Origin: Actinacidiphila rubida
GTDB taxonomy: Bacteria; Actinomycetota; Actinomycetes; Streptomycetales; Streptomycetaceae
Direction: 5' to 3'
NCBI RefSeq assembly: GCF_900110255.1
Contig: NZ_FODD01000049.1
Location: forward strand, 1 to 50,621
Length of the DNA: 50,621 nt
Both the position numbers and the translations under genes were made by a program. Every line of letters starts with the position of its first letter. Position 1 is the stretch's first letter. The notes below the pieces were generated by a model. It searched no databases, was not told where the DNA came from, and saw only the letters and a list, made by a program, of their open reading frames with translations. Below, piece after piece: positions 33,418 through 41,597 of the stretch.

Positions 33418-33565
33418 GGGCGGCGGCTCCTGGAGCATCGGGAGGGCCCGGCGAGCGGCCGGGGCGGCTGCGCGCGGACGGGTTCGGCGGTCGACCGACA
33501 CCGTCGCACACCGGCGGCCGCCGGCGCGCCCCGCCCGGCCGCGACCGCACCCGCCGCCGCCCCGC

Positions 33566-35197
33566 TCAGCCGGTTCCGGGCGCCCGGCGCGCGGCCGGGG
33601 ACTGGTGTGCGGCAGCCGTCCGGGTGATGTTGCGGGCCATGCCGCCGAACACCAGGGCGTGGAACGGCGACACGCTCCACCAGTAGGCGTGGCCGAGCAG
33701 GCCGTGCGGGTGGAACACGGCGCGCTGCCGGTAGCGGGTGCGGCCGTGCCCGTCGGTGACGACGCGCAGCTCCAGCCAGGCCAGGCCCGGCAGCCGCATC
33801 TCGGCGCGCAGCCGCAGCAGCCGCCCCGGCTCGATCTCCTCCACCCGCCAGAAGTCGACGGAGTCGCCGACCCGCAGGCGCGCCGCGTCGCGCCGGCCGC
33901 GGCGCAGTCCGACCCCGCCGGCCAGCCGGTCGAGTCCGCCGCGGACCGCCCAGGCCAGGGGGAAGGAGTACCAGCCGTTGTCGCCGCCGATGCCCTCCAC
34001 GACCCGCCACAGCTCCTCCGGCGAGGCGTCCGCGGCGCGTTCCCGCACGTCGGTGTAGAGGGTGCCGCCCGCCCACGCCGGGTCGGTGGGCAGCGGGTCG
34101 CTGGGCGCGCCGGGCACCCCCGCCGACGACCACCGGGTGGCGACCTTCGCGTCCCGCACCCGCTGCAGGGCGAGCGACAGCGCCGCCTCCACGCCGAGGC
34201 GACCGCCCGGCGGGTCGGCCACATAGGCGGCGATGTCGTCCTCGTCGCACACCACCTCGTGCCGCAGCGACTCCGTCAGCGGGCGGGCGATCGACGCGGG
34301 CACCGGCGTCACCAGGCCCACCCAGAGGCTGGAAAGCCGCGGCGTCAGCACCGGCACGGGCACGATGAGCCGCCGGGGCAGCCCGGCGACGGCGGCGTAG
34401 CGGCGCATCATCTCGACGTAGGTCAGCACGTCGGGGCCGCCGATGTCGAAGGCCCGGCTGACGTCGGCGGGCATCCGCGCACTGCCCACCAGCAGCCGGA
34501 GCACGTCCCGCACGGCGATGGGCTGGATGCGGGTGCGCACCCAGCTGGGGGTGACCATCACCGGGAGGCGCTCGGTGAGGTACCGCAGCATCTCGAAGGA
34601 CGCCGAGCCGGAGCCGATGATCACCGCGGCCTGCAGCACGGCGGTCGGCACCCCGCTGTCCAGCAGGATGCGGCCGACCTCCGCGCGGGACCGCAGGTGG
34701 GGCGAGAGCTCGCGTTCGGGGACGCCGGCGGGCCGCAGCCCGCCGAGGTAGACGATGCGCCCCACCCCCTGGCGCCGTGCCTCCTCGCCGAAGGTACGGG
34801 CGGCCCGCCGGTCGGTGTCCTCGAACGAGGGGCCCGTGCCGAGGGCGTGCACCAGGTAGTACGCGACGTCGGCACCCTCCATCGCGCGGCCGACGGAGGC
34901 GGCGTCGGTGACGTCGCCGCGCACCACCTCGACGGCCGGCGCCCACGGCTGGTCGCGGAGCTTCTCCGGCGAGCGGACCAGGCAGCGCACGCGGTAGCCC
35001 TCCGCGAGCAGGGCGGGCACCAGGCGCCCGCCGATGTACCCGCTGGCGCCTGTGACGAGGCACACCTCGCGGGTCCTGGCGGCACCGTCCTGCCCCGTGC
35101 CGTTCGCCGCGGTGCCGCCCGCCGGACCGTCCGCGGGCGCGCCGCCGCGTGCGTGCCCGTCCGCCGCCGCGCCGCCCTGTGCCCTGCCGCCGTCCAT
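33566..35197 (-). CDS. SDR-type NAD(P)-binding protein with C-terminal DUF2867
   Basis: 543 aa. A ~40-residue Gly/Ala-rich N-terminal extension, then an NmrA/atypical SDR domain (REVCLVTGASGYIGGRLVPA; YYLVHALGTGPSFEDTDRRA) and, from about residue 360, a DUF2867 lipocalin-like domain (WYSFPLAWAVRGGLDRLAGG; YWWSVSPFHALVFGGM). ATG 35197 has GGAGG 6 nt upstream. Substrate unknown. It is on the same strand as, and 148 bp upstream of, the photolyase gene, and the pair probably forms one light-response unit. Confidence 0.88.
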   Translation of the reverse strand: MDGGRAQGGAAADGHARGGAPADGPAGGTAANGTGQDGAARTREVCLVTGASGYIGGRLVPALLAEGYRVRCLVRSPEKLRDQPWAPAVEVVRGDVTDAASVGRAMEGADVAYYLVHALGTGPSFEDTDRRAARTFGEEARRQGVGRIVYLGGLRPAGVPERELSPHLRSRAEVGRILLDSGVPTAVLQAAVIIGSGSASFEMLRYLTERLPVMVTPSWVRTRIQPIAVRDVLRLLVGSARMPADVSRAFDIGGPDVLTYVEMMRRYAAVAGLPRRLIVPVPVLTPRLSSLWVGLVTPVPASIARPLTESLRHEVVCDEDDIAAYVADPPGGRLGVEAALSLALQRVRDAKVATRWSSAGVPGAPSDPLPTDPAWAGGTLYTDVRERAADASPEELWRVVEGIGGDNGWYSFPLAWAVRGGLDRLAGGVGLRRGRRDAARLRVGDSVDFWRVEEIEPGRLLRLRAEMRLPGLAWLELRVVTDGHGRTRYRQRAVFHPHGLLGHAYWWSVSPFHALVFGGMARNITRTAAAHQSPAARRAPGTG

Positions 35198-35645
35198 GAC
35201 CGCCTCCGCATCGCTGGGTGCGGGGCTCCGCCCGCGCCGCGCACCGACTCCTTTTCCAGAGCCTTACCGCGCCGGCGCGCTTTGATGACCCTCGCATGGC
35301 CGATCCGCCCCTCCCGTGGCGGAGCCGGTCCGCGGGCGCCGTGCTCGGCACGCTGCCGCGAAGGAGTGCGCACGGCGGGTCGCGCGGCAGGCGCGATGCC
35401 GTCAGGAGTTGTCGCCGGCTCTCCGCCCGCTCCCTGCCGCGGCGAGCCAGAGGCACCGGCAACTTCCCTGCAGGAGCTGGGGGTTCAGCGGGCTGACCCG
35501 GTCGTCCGTCCCGCTGTCTTGACGCCGCCGAGACGTCAGGTCTTGAATCCACGGTGGGCCGAGCCCAGTCTCCACCGCGCGTCCGGCACCGCAGTCGCGA
35601 TCGCGAGCCGGAAACCCCCCACCCCGGCAGATGCTTGGAGGCATC
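35198..35645. other. 448-bp divergent intergenic region
   Basis: Spacer between the SDR/DUF2867 gene and the GH3 gene. A TTGACG (35519-35524) and TTGAAT (35543-35548) 18 nt apart may drive the GH3 gene. A TGCCGCG/CGCGGCA hairpin lies in the middle. No further gene is seen. Confidence 0.4.
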
Positions 35646-38444
35646 GTGCTCTCGATCCGCGTGCCCTTACGACGCCGCACCGCGACCCTGGCCGCTCTGG
35701 TCCTCGTCGCGGGCGGCTCGGGGCTGTTCGCCGCCGGCGGCTCCCCCGCCGCCGCCGCCACCCCCGCCGCCTGTCCCTGGGTGCACTCGACCGCCCCCGT
35801 CCCGACGCGGGTCGGGCAGGTGCTGGCGAAGATGACGACCGCGCAGAAGGTCCAGCTGGCCACCGGCTCCGGCGGTTCCAGTTACGTGGGCTTCACCCCC
35901 GCGATCGGCTCGCTGTGCATCCCCGCGATGAACCTGGAGGACGGCCCGGCCGGTGTCGCCGACGGCATGGGCGGCGTGACGCAGCTGCCCGCGCCGGTCG
36001 CCCTGGCCTCCACCTGGGACACCGCCGCCGAGCAGCAGTACGGCGCCCTCATCGGCTCGGAGGAGGGTGCGAAGGGCACCACCGTCGACCTGGGCCCGAC
36101 CATCAACATCGACCGCGACCCGCGCTGGGGCCGCGCCTTCGAGTCCGTCGGCGAGGACCCCTACCTCAACGGGAGGATGGGCGCGGCGGACATCCGCGGC
36201 GTCCAGTCCACCGGTGTGATGGCGCAGGTCAAGCACCTGGCCGTGTACAACCAGGAGACCAACCGCAACACCCCGTCGGACAACGCGGTGGTCAGCGGCA
36301 AGGCGCTGCAGGAGATCTACCTGCCGGCGTTCCAGGACTCCGTGCAGCAGGGCGCCGCCTCGTCAATGATGTGCTCCTACAGCACGATCAACGGCACGTA
36401 CGCGTGCCAGAACCCGACGATCATGAACAGCGCCCTGCGGCAGCAGTTCGGCTTCCAGGGCTTCGTCACGTCCGACTGGGGCGCGACGCACTCCACCGCG
36501 CCGTCGGCGAACGCGGGCCTCGACCAGGACATGCCCGGCAACGACGGCTACTACGGCAGCGCGCTGACCAGCGCGGTCAACTCCGGCCAGGTCAGCCAGG
36601 CGACGCTGAACGCGATGACGTCGCGGGTCCTCACCGAGATGTTCGCGTTCGGCGAGTTCGACCAGGCGCCGACCGGGTCGCCGGCCCAGCCGGCCACCTC
36701 CGCGGCGCACCAGTCCACCGCGACCAAGCTGGCGGCCGAGGGCACGGTGCTGCTGAAGAACGGCGGCGGTGTGCTGCCGTTCTCCTCCGCGGCCGGCTCG
36801 ATCGCGGTGATCGGCGCGGACGCGTCCACCAGCGTGCAGAGCGCGGGCGGCGGCAGTGCGGCGGTGAACTCCAGCGGCACGGTCACGCCGCTCCAGGGCA
36901 TCCAGGCGCGGGCCGGCAGCGGTGTGAGCGTCACCTACAACGACGGTTCCGACAGCGGCTCCGCGGCGAGCGCGGCCGCCGCCGCGAAGGTCGCGGTGGT
37001 CTTCGTCAGCGACTTCGAGTCCGAGGGCGGCGACCTGGGCGGCATCGACCTGTCGAGCGCGCAGAACAACCTGGTCTCGGCGGTCGCGGCGGCCAACCCC
37101 AACACCGTGGTGGTGCTCAACACCGGCTCCGCGGTGACCATGCCGTGGCTCGGCTCGGTCAAGGGCGTGCTGGAGGCCTGGTACCCGGGGCAGGGCGACG
37201 GCACCGCGATCGCCTCGCTGCTGTTCGGCGACACCGACCCGTCGGGCCACCTGCCCGTGACGTTCCCGGCGTCGCTGTCCCAGGTCCCCGCGCACACGGC
37301 GCAGCAGTGGCCCGGCTCCGGCGGGACCGTGCAGTACAGCGAGGGCGTGGACGTGGGCTACCGCTACTACGACGCCAACCACCTCACGCCGCTGTTCCCG
37401 TTCGGGCACGGACTGTCGTACACCACGTTCGGGTTCAGCGACCTGCGCGTGTCGGCGCTGCCGGCCGGCGGCGCGGCGACCGTGACCGCGACCGTCACCA
37501 ACACCGGATCGCGGGCGGGCGCGGACGTGGCGCAGCTGTACGTGACGCAGCCCGCCGCCTCCGGCGAACCGCCGCGCCAGCTCCAGGGCTTCGCGCGCGT
37601 CGACCTGCAGCCCGGTGCCAGCACCACGGTGAGCTTCCCGCTGACCCAGCGCGGCCTGTCGTACTACGACGCGTCCACGAGTGCCTGGGCGACGAGCACC
37701 GGGGCGTACACGGTCTCGGTGGGCGACTCGGACGCGAACCTGCCGCTGACCGGGACGCTGAACGTGACCGCGGCCCAGCTCGGGCATCCGGTGACGGTCA
37801 CCGGCCCCGGCGCGCAGGAGGGCCTGGCGGGCACCGCGGTGTCGGTGCAGGTCGCCGCCCACGACACCACCGCCGGTCAGTCCCCGTCGTTCACGGCCGC
37901 CGGCCTGCCCCCGGGCACGTCGATCGCGGCGGGCGGCCTGATCAGCGGCACCCCGACGCAGCCGGGCACCTACACGGTGGACGTGACCGCGCGCGACGCG
38001 GCCGGGGCGCAGGACACCGCCACGTTCCTGTGGACGGTGGTGCCCGCCACGGCGGTGCCCGCGCTGCCGCTGGTCGGCTACCAGGGCCTCTGCCTGGACC
38101 TCTCCGCGGACAACAACACCGACAGCACCAAGGTCGAGGTGTACACCTGCAACGGCACCAACGGACAGGAGTGGGCGGAGATGTCCGACGGCACCGTCCG
38201 GGCGGCCGGCAAGTGCCTCGACGTGCAGTCCGCGGGCACGGCCAACGGCACCCCGGTGCAGCTGTACACCTGCAACGGCACCGGCGCGCAGGTCTGGCAG
38301 CGGCAGGCGAACGGCTCGCTGCGCAACCCCAACTCGGGCCGCTGCCTGGACGACACGGGCTGGTCGACGACGCCGGGCACCCAGGTGCAGATCTGGGACT
38401 GCACCGGCGGAGCCAACCAGGTCTGGAACCCGCAGGCGTCCTGA
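35646..38444 (+). CDS. Secreted GH3-family glycosidase with Ig-like and RICIN domains
   Basis: 932 aa from GTG 35646, with GGAGG 5 nt upstream; ATG 35631 lacks one. Signal peptide with twin arginines (VPLRRRTATLAALVLVAGGS) ending AAAA. GH3 N-terminal barrel with nucleophile Asp277 (GFVTSDWGATHS) and the DRDPRWGRAFESVGEDPYL block, then the C-terminal alpha/beta sandwich (AEGTVLLKNGGGVLPF) and a fibronectin III-like domain (VTATVTNTGSRAGADVAQLY). Next an He_PIG Ig-like domain (about 720-800, AAGLPPGTSI, GLISGTPTQPGTYTV) and a RICIN trefoil (about 805-932, QEW, QVW, QVW). It is probably a beta-glucosidase or related enzyme on plant or fungal polysaccharide; specificity unclear. Confidence 0.92.
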   Translation: MLSIRVPLRRRTATLAALVLVAGGSGLFAAGGSPAAAATPAACPWVHSTAPVPTRVGQVLAKMTTAQKVQLATGSGGSSYVGFTPAIGSLCIPAMNLEDGPAGVADGMGGVTQLPAPVALASTWDTAAEQQYGALIGSEEGAKGTTVDLGPTINIDRDPRWGRAFESVGEDPYLNGRMGAADIRGVQSTGVMAQVKHLAVYNQETNRNTPSDNAVVSGKALQEIYLPAFQDSVQQGAASSMMCSYSTINGTYACQNPTIMNSALRQQFGFQGFVTSDWGATHSTAPSANAGLDQDMPGNDGYYGSALTSAVNSGQVSQATLNAMTSRVLTEMFAFGEFDQAPTGSPAQPATSAAHQSTATKLAAEGTVLLKNGGGVLPFSSAAGSIAVIGADASTSVQSAGGGSAAVNSSGTVTPLQGIQARAGSGVSVTYNDGSDSGSAASAAAAAKVAVVFVSDFESEGGDLGGIDLSSAQNNLVSAVAAANPNTVVVLNTGSAVTMPWLGSVKGVLEAWYPGQGDGTAIASLLFGDTDPSGHLPVTFPASLSQVPAHTAQQWPGSGGTVQYSEGVDVGYRYYDANHLTPLFPFGHGLSYTTFGFSDLRVSALPAGGAATVTATVTNTGSRAGADVAQLYVTQPAASGEPPRQLQGFARVDLQPGASTTVSFPLTQRGLSYYDASTSAWATSTGAYTVSVGDSDANLPLTGTLNVTAAQLGHPVTVTGPGAQEGLAGTAVSVQVAAHDTTAGQSPSFTAAGLPPGTSIAAGGLISGTPTQPGTYTVDVTARDAAGAQDTATFLWTVVPATAVPALPLVGYQGLCLDLSADNNTDSTKVEVYTCNGTNGQEWAEMSDGTVRAAGKCLDVQSAGTANGTPVQLYTCNGTGAQVWQRQANGSLRNPNSGRCLDDTGWSTTPGTQVQIWDCTGGANQVWNPQAS

Positions 38445-38464
38445 CATCCGGTCAGGCCGGCGCT

Positions 38465-38506
38465 CGGGCCGTGCGCACCGTCCCCGGGGACGGTGGGCAC
38501 GGCCCG
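38465..38506. terminator. 42-nt near-perfect palindrome after the GH3 gene
   Basis: CGGGCCGTGCGCACCGTCCCC is followed directly by its reverse complement with a single mismatch, so 21 + 21 nt meet at CCCCGGGG with no built-in loop. It begins 20 nt after the GH3 stop and can fold as a very strong hairpin. Confidence 0.75.
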
Positions 38507-38585
38507 ACGCGTTCAGGGGCGGCGGGCACGGGTCGGCGCCGTCCGGGGGCGGGCCGCGCTCCGGCCCCGTGCCGGACCGGGCGGC

Positions 38586-38617
38586 TTGACCTTGACGCCG
38601 GTGTCAGGGCTTAGCGT
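38586..38617 (+). promoter_or_regulatory. MerR-type promoter with stretched spacer
   Basis: TTGACC (38586-38591) and TTAGCG or TAGCGT (38611-38617) are separated by 19-20 nt, longer than the usual 17. The dyad CCTTGAC-GCCGGT-GTCAGGG (38590-38609) sits inside the spacer. This is the classic MerR-activator layout, directly in front of the merR-type gene. Confidence 0.65.
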
Positions 38618-38644
38618 GGCCACTCCACGGACCTGGAGGGGCGG

Positions 38645-39049
38645 ATGCGGATCGGGGAGTTCGCGGTGCGCGCGGGGGTGAGCCCGCGCGCCCTGCGCTA
38701 CTACGAGCAGCAGGGACTGCTGGCCGCCCGGCGGGAGGCCAACGGCTACCGCGCGTACGAGGAGTCGGACCTGCGCCTGGTCGCGGAGATCCGCGACCTG
38801 CTGGCGGCGGGTTTCACGCTGGAGGACACCCGGCCGTTCGTGGCCTGCCTGCGCGCGGGGCACGACAGCGGCGCCGTGTGCCCGGACTCGGTGACCGTGG
38901 CCCGGCGCCGGCTCGCCGAGATCGACGGCGAGATCCGCACCCTGCTGACCCGGCGCGCCGAGATCAGCGCCCAGCTCGCACGAGCCTGCGGCGGCTGCGC
39001 CCCCGGCCCGGCCGGGCGCCGGCCGTTCGACGAAGGGATCACCCGGTGA
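38645..39049 (+). CDS. MerR-family transcriptional regulator
   Basis: 134 aa. Winged helix MRIGEFAVRAGVSPRALRYY with EQQGLLAARREANGYRAYEE, then a dimerisation helix (VTVARRRLAEIDGEIRTLLT) and a short C-terminal tail with ARACGGCAPG. The C-x2-C plus an earlier cysteine in VCPDS could bind a metal or react with thiol stress, but these positions do not match a known MerR metal class. GGAGGGG precedes the ATG. Probably autoregulates through the stretched promoter at 38586-38617 and controls the overlapping oxidoreductase gene. Confidence 0.88.
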   Translation: MRIGEFAVRAGVSPRALRYYEQQGLLAARREANGYRAYEESDLRLVAEIRDLLAAGFTLEDTRPFVACLRAGHDSGAVCPDSVTVARRRLAEIDGEIRTLLTRRAEISAQLARACGGCAPGPAGRRPFDEGITR

Positions 39050-39924
39050 AGTTCGCCGTCAGCTACAGCACGCCCTTCTACGGCGTCGACCCGGACCGGC
39101 TGACCGGCTACGCCCGGCACGCCGAGGAGTGCGGCTTCGAGGCCCTGTACCTGCCGGAGCACGTCGCGCTCCACCCGGGCGCGAGGGTGGGGGCGATGGA
39201 ACTCGATCCGTCGCTGCCGTTCGCCGACCCCCTCGGCTGTCTGGCGTTCGTCGCCGCGCGGACGGAGCGGATCCTGCTCGGTACCGGCGTCCTGCTGCTG
39301 CCGTACCATCACCCCGTCATCCTGGCCAAGCACCTGGCGACCCTGGACGTGCTCTCCGCAGGCCGGATGCGGCTGCTGACGGTGGGGGTCGGCGCGCTGC
39401 CGGGCGAGGCGAGCGCGATGGGCGTCGACTTCGCCTCGCGCGGCCGCCGTGCCGACGAGGCCATCGAGGTGCTGCGCCTACTGTGGGGCGGCGGCCCTGA
39501 AGGCGTCGGCTACGACGGGGAGTTCTTCTCCTTCTCGGACGTGTGCAGCTTCCCCAAGCCGCTCGCGGCCGGCGGCCTGCCGCTGCACGTCGGCGGTTCG
39601 AGCCGGGCGGCCGCCCGCCGCGCGGGCCGGCACGGCGACGGCTACTTCCCGGGCGGCGCACTGGCGCCGGAGGAGCGTGCGGCCCAGTGGGACACCGTGA
39701 GGGCCGGGGCCCGCGCTGCCGGACGCGACCCCGAGGCGCTGGAGTACACGCGTTGGGGTTCGATCGACATGCCGGCGGAGCGGGTCGCCGCGTTCGCCGC
39801 GCAGGGCGTCACGCGCGTCGTGGTGGCGGCCACCACGGCGGAGCCGGCGGAGCAGCGTGCCGAACTGGCGTCGTTCGCGCGGCGGTTCGGGCTGCGCGAC
39901 GGCGTCGGCACCTTGGCGGGGTAG
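39046..39924 (+). CDS. LLM-class (F420/FMN-dependent) oxidoreductase
   Basis: 292 aa, TIM-barrel luciferase-like family. MKFAVSYSTPFYGVDPDRLT at the N-terminus, ECGFEALYLPEHVAL, ERILLGTGVLLLPYHHPVIL, FASRGRRADEAIEVLRLLWG and PLHVGGSSRAAARRAGRHGD are characteristic of the F420-dependent mycobacterial/streptomycete subgroup. The GTG at 39046 overlaps the MerR stop by GTGA, so the two are co-translated. Substrate unknown. A thiol-, electrophile- or drug-responsive MerR controlling a detoxifying reductase is a plausible reading. Confidence 0.9.
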   Translation: MKFAVSYSTPFYGVDPDRLTGYARHAEECGFEALYLPEHVALHPGARVGAMELDPSLPFADPLGCLAFVAARTERILLGTGVLLLPYHHPVILAKHLATLDVLSAGRMRLLTVGVGALPGEASAMGVDFASRGRRADEAIEVLRLLWGGGPEGVGYDGEFFSFSDVCSFPKPLAAGGLPLHVGGSSRAAARRAGRHGDGYFPGGALAPEERAAQWDTVRAGARAAGRDPEALEYTRWGSIDMPAERVAAFAAQGVTRVVVAATTAEPAEQRAELASFARRFGLRDGVGTLAG

Positions 39925-39976
39925 TCCGCCGGGGACACGGTGACACGCGGTCCTCGTGCGTCGTGCCGAGGGTGCG

Positions 39977-40618
39977 CTACGGGGTGATCCCGGCGAACAG
40001 GTTGGCGACGAGCCGGTCGGCGAACTCCGCCGACAGTGGTTCCGCCGGCATCAGCAGGCGGTGGTAGCAGGCCCCCCACAGCTGGTCGACGAGCGTCTCC
40101 AGGTCGACGTCGCGCCGGATCTGCCCCGCCTGCCGGGCCACGGCCAGCCGCTCGACGGCGAGCCGCCGGCGCGGGCGCACGTACTGCTCGGCGAGGGCGG
40201 CGGCCAGTTCGGGGTCGCTCTGCGCCGCGCCGATGACCTCGGCGACGGTGGCGCCGCTCCGCTCCAGCAGCGCGACGAACGCGTGCAGCTGAGCGGTGAG
40301 GTCGGCCCTGACGTCGCCCGTGTCCGGGAAGGCGAGGGTCTCCTCCAGCTCGCCGAAGTACGCCTCGAAGGCCAGGCTGCCGGGCGAGGGCCACCACTTG
40401 TAGAGGGTCATCTTGCTGACGCCCGCGCGGGCGGCGACCTTTTCGAAGGTCACCGCCCTGATGCCCTCGGCGAACAGCAGCTCCGCCGCGGCCGCCAGCG
40501 TCGCCCGGCGCACGTCCTCGGCCCGGCGGCGTCCGCGCCCCGGCTTGAGCGCGGGGGCGACGGGGGTGTCGGTGCTGTCGGAGAGGTCGGTGCTGTCGGA
40601 GAGATCGGTCGGCTTCAT
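39977..40618 (-). CDS. TetR-family transcriptional regulator
   Basis: 213 aa. Helix-turn-helix at about residues 30-77 (RRATLAAAAELLFAEGIRAV, FEKVAARAGVSKMTLYKWWP) and a TetR_C_11-like ligand domain (LVDQLWGACYHRLLMPAEPL). The N-terminal tail contains DLSDST twice in a row from an exact 18-nt duplication (40568-40585 and 40586-40603). It is divergent from the SDR gene across 116 bp that hold three copies of a TGGACGAnTCGTCCA-like site, so it very likely represses both. Confidence 0.92.
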   Translation of the reverse strand: MKPTDLSDSTDLSDSTDTPVAPALKPGRGRRRAEDVRRATLAAAAELLFAEGIRAVTFEKVAARAGVSKMTLYKWWPSPGSLAFEAYFGELEETLAFPDTGDVRADLTAQLHAFVALLERSGATVAEVIGAAQSDPELAAALAEQYVRPRRRLAVERLAVARQAGQIRRDVDLETLVDQLWGACYHRLLMPAEPLSAEFADRLVANLFAGITP

Positions 40619-40634
40619 CTGGCGGCTCCGTATG

Positions 40635-40714
40635 TGTACGACGCGTCCACTGTAGCCCTCGGCCCAAGCATATGGACGACTCGTCCACAACGATGTTAGT
40701 GTATGAGTCGTCCA
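40635..40714. promoter_or_regulatory. Three TetR operator-like sites
   Basis: TGGACGACTCGTCCA (40673-40687) is a perfect 7+1+7 palindrome. Copies with 13/15 and 12/15 matches lie at 40635-40649 and 40700-40714, on its two sides, between the divergent tetR-type and SDR genes. The TTAGTGTATG stretch overlapping the third site probably includes the SDR -10. Confidence 0.7.
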
Positions 40715-40734
40715 CATCATCGAAGGAGCAGGCC

Positions 40735-41493
40735 ATGAGCACCATGCAGCGCACCGAGGACGGCTCCGCGCGGGTCGCCGTCGTCATCGGCGGTTCCGGC
40801 GGGATCGGCAGCGCCGTCGCGAGGCGGCTGGCGGCGCAGGGGATGGCGGTGGCGGTCCACTACGCGGGCCGCGCCGAGCAGGCCGAGAAGGTCGTCGACG
40901 GGATCACCGCGGCCGGCGGCACGGCCGTGGCGCTGCCCGGCGACGTCGCCGAGCCGGACCGGATGACCGCCCTGTTCGACGCGGTCGAGCAGCGCTTCGG
41001 CGGCGTGGACGTGGTGGTGAACACCGCCGGGATCATGCTGCTGTCCCCGCTGGCGGAGATGAGCCTGGACGACTTCGACCGGATGCACCGGGTGAACGTC
41101 CGCGGGACCTTCGTGGTGTCCCAGCTCGCCGCGCGCCGCCTGCGGGCCGGCGGGGCGCTGGTGAACTTCTCCACCTCCGTCACCCGGCTCCAGACGCCCG
41201 GCTACGCCGCGTACGCCGCGACCAAGGGCGCCGTCGAGTCGATGACCCTGATCCTGGCCCGCGAGCTGCGCGGGCGCGACGTCACCGTCAACGTCGTCGC
41301 TCCCGGCCCCACCGCGACCCCGCTGTTCCTCGACGGCAAGAGCGAGGAGCTGATCGGACGGCTCGCCTCCGCCGCGCCGCTGGAGCGGCTGGGCACACCC
41401 GAGGACATCGCCGAGTCCGTCGCCTTCCTGGCCGGTCCCGGCGGTCGCTGGGTCAACGGCCAGGTGCTGTACGCCAACGGCGGCATCGCCTGA
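40735..41493 (+). CDS. Short-chain dehydrogenase/reductase (classical SDR)
   Basis: 252 aa. Cofactor motif GGSGGIGSAV (TGxxxGxG type, with Gly for Thr), NTAG-type VNTAGIM, catalytic Ser in VNFSTSV and the YAAYAATKGAV segment with Tyr and Lys, and PGPTATPLF. The His/Arg after the second strand (HYAGRAEQ) favours NADPH. AAGGAG lies 7 nt before the ATG. It is controlled with the divergent TetR gene. Substrate unknown; such TetR/SDR pairs usually respond to aldehydes, ketones or quinones. Confidence 0.92.
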   Translation: MSTMQRTEDGSARVAVVIGGSGGIGSAVARRLAAQGMAVAVHYAGRAEQAEKVVDGITAAGGTAVALPGDVAEPDRMTALFDAVEQRFGGVDVVVNTAGIMLLSPLAEMSLDDFDRMHRVNVRGTFVVSQLAARRLRAGGALVNFSTSVTRLQTPGYAAYAATKGAVESMTLILARELRGRDVTVNVVAPGPTATPLFLDGKSEELIGRLASAAPLERLGTPEDIAESVAFLAGPGGRWVNGQVLYANGGIA

Positions 41494-41597
41494 GCGGCGG
41501 CGCGGTCCTCGGCGGCGCCGGCGGCCCCGGCGGGGCGGTGGCCCCGGCGGTCCGTCGCTCCCGGCGCCCGTCACCGCACCCGCCTGCCGCCCCCACG

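Noticed and set aside
36363..38447. Long minus-strand open frame opposite the GH3 gene
   Set aside because: Antisense shadow of a gene with signal peptide, catalytic motif and ordered domains; no ribosome binding site.
32969..38614. 1881-codon plus-strand open frame across the photolyase, SDR and GH3 region
   Set aside because: It is out of frame or antisense to three clear genes and has low-complexity composition.
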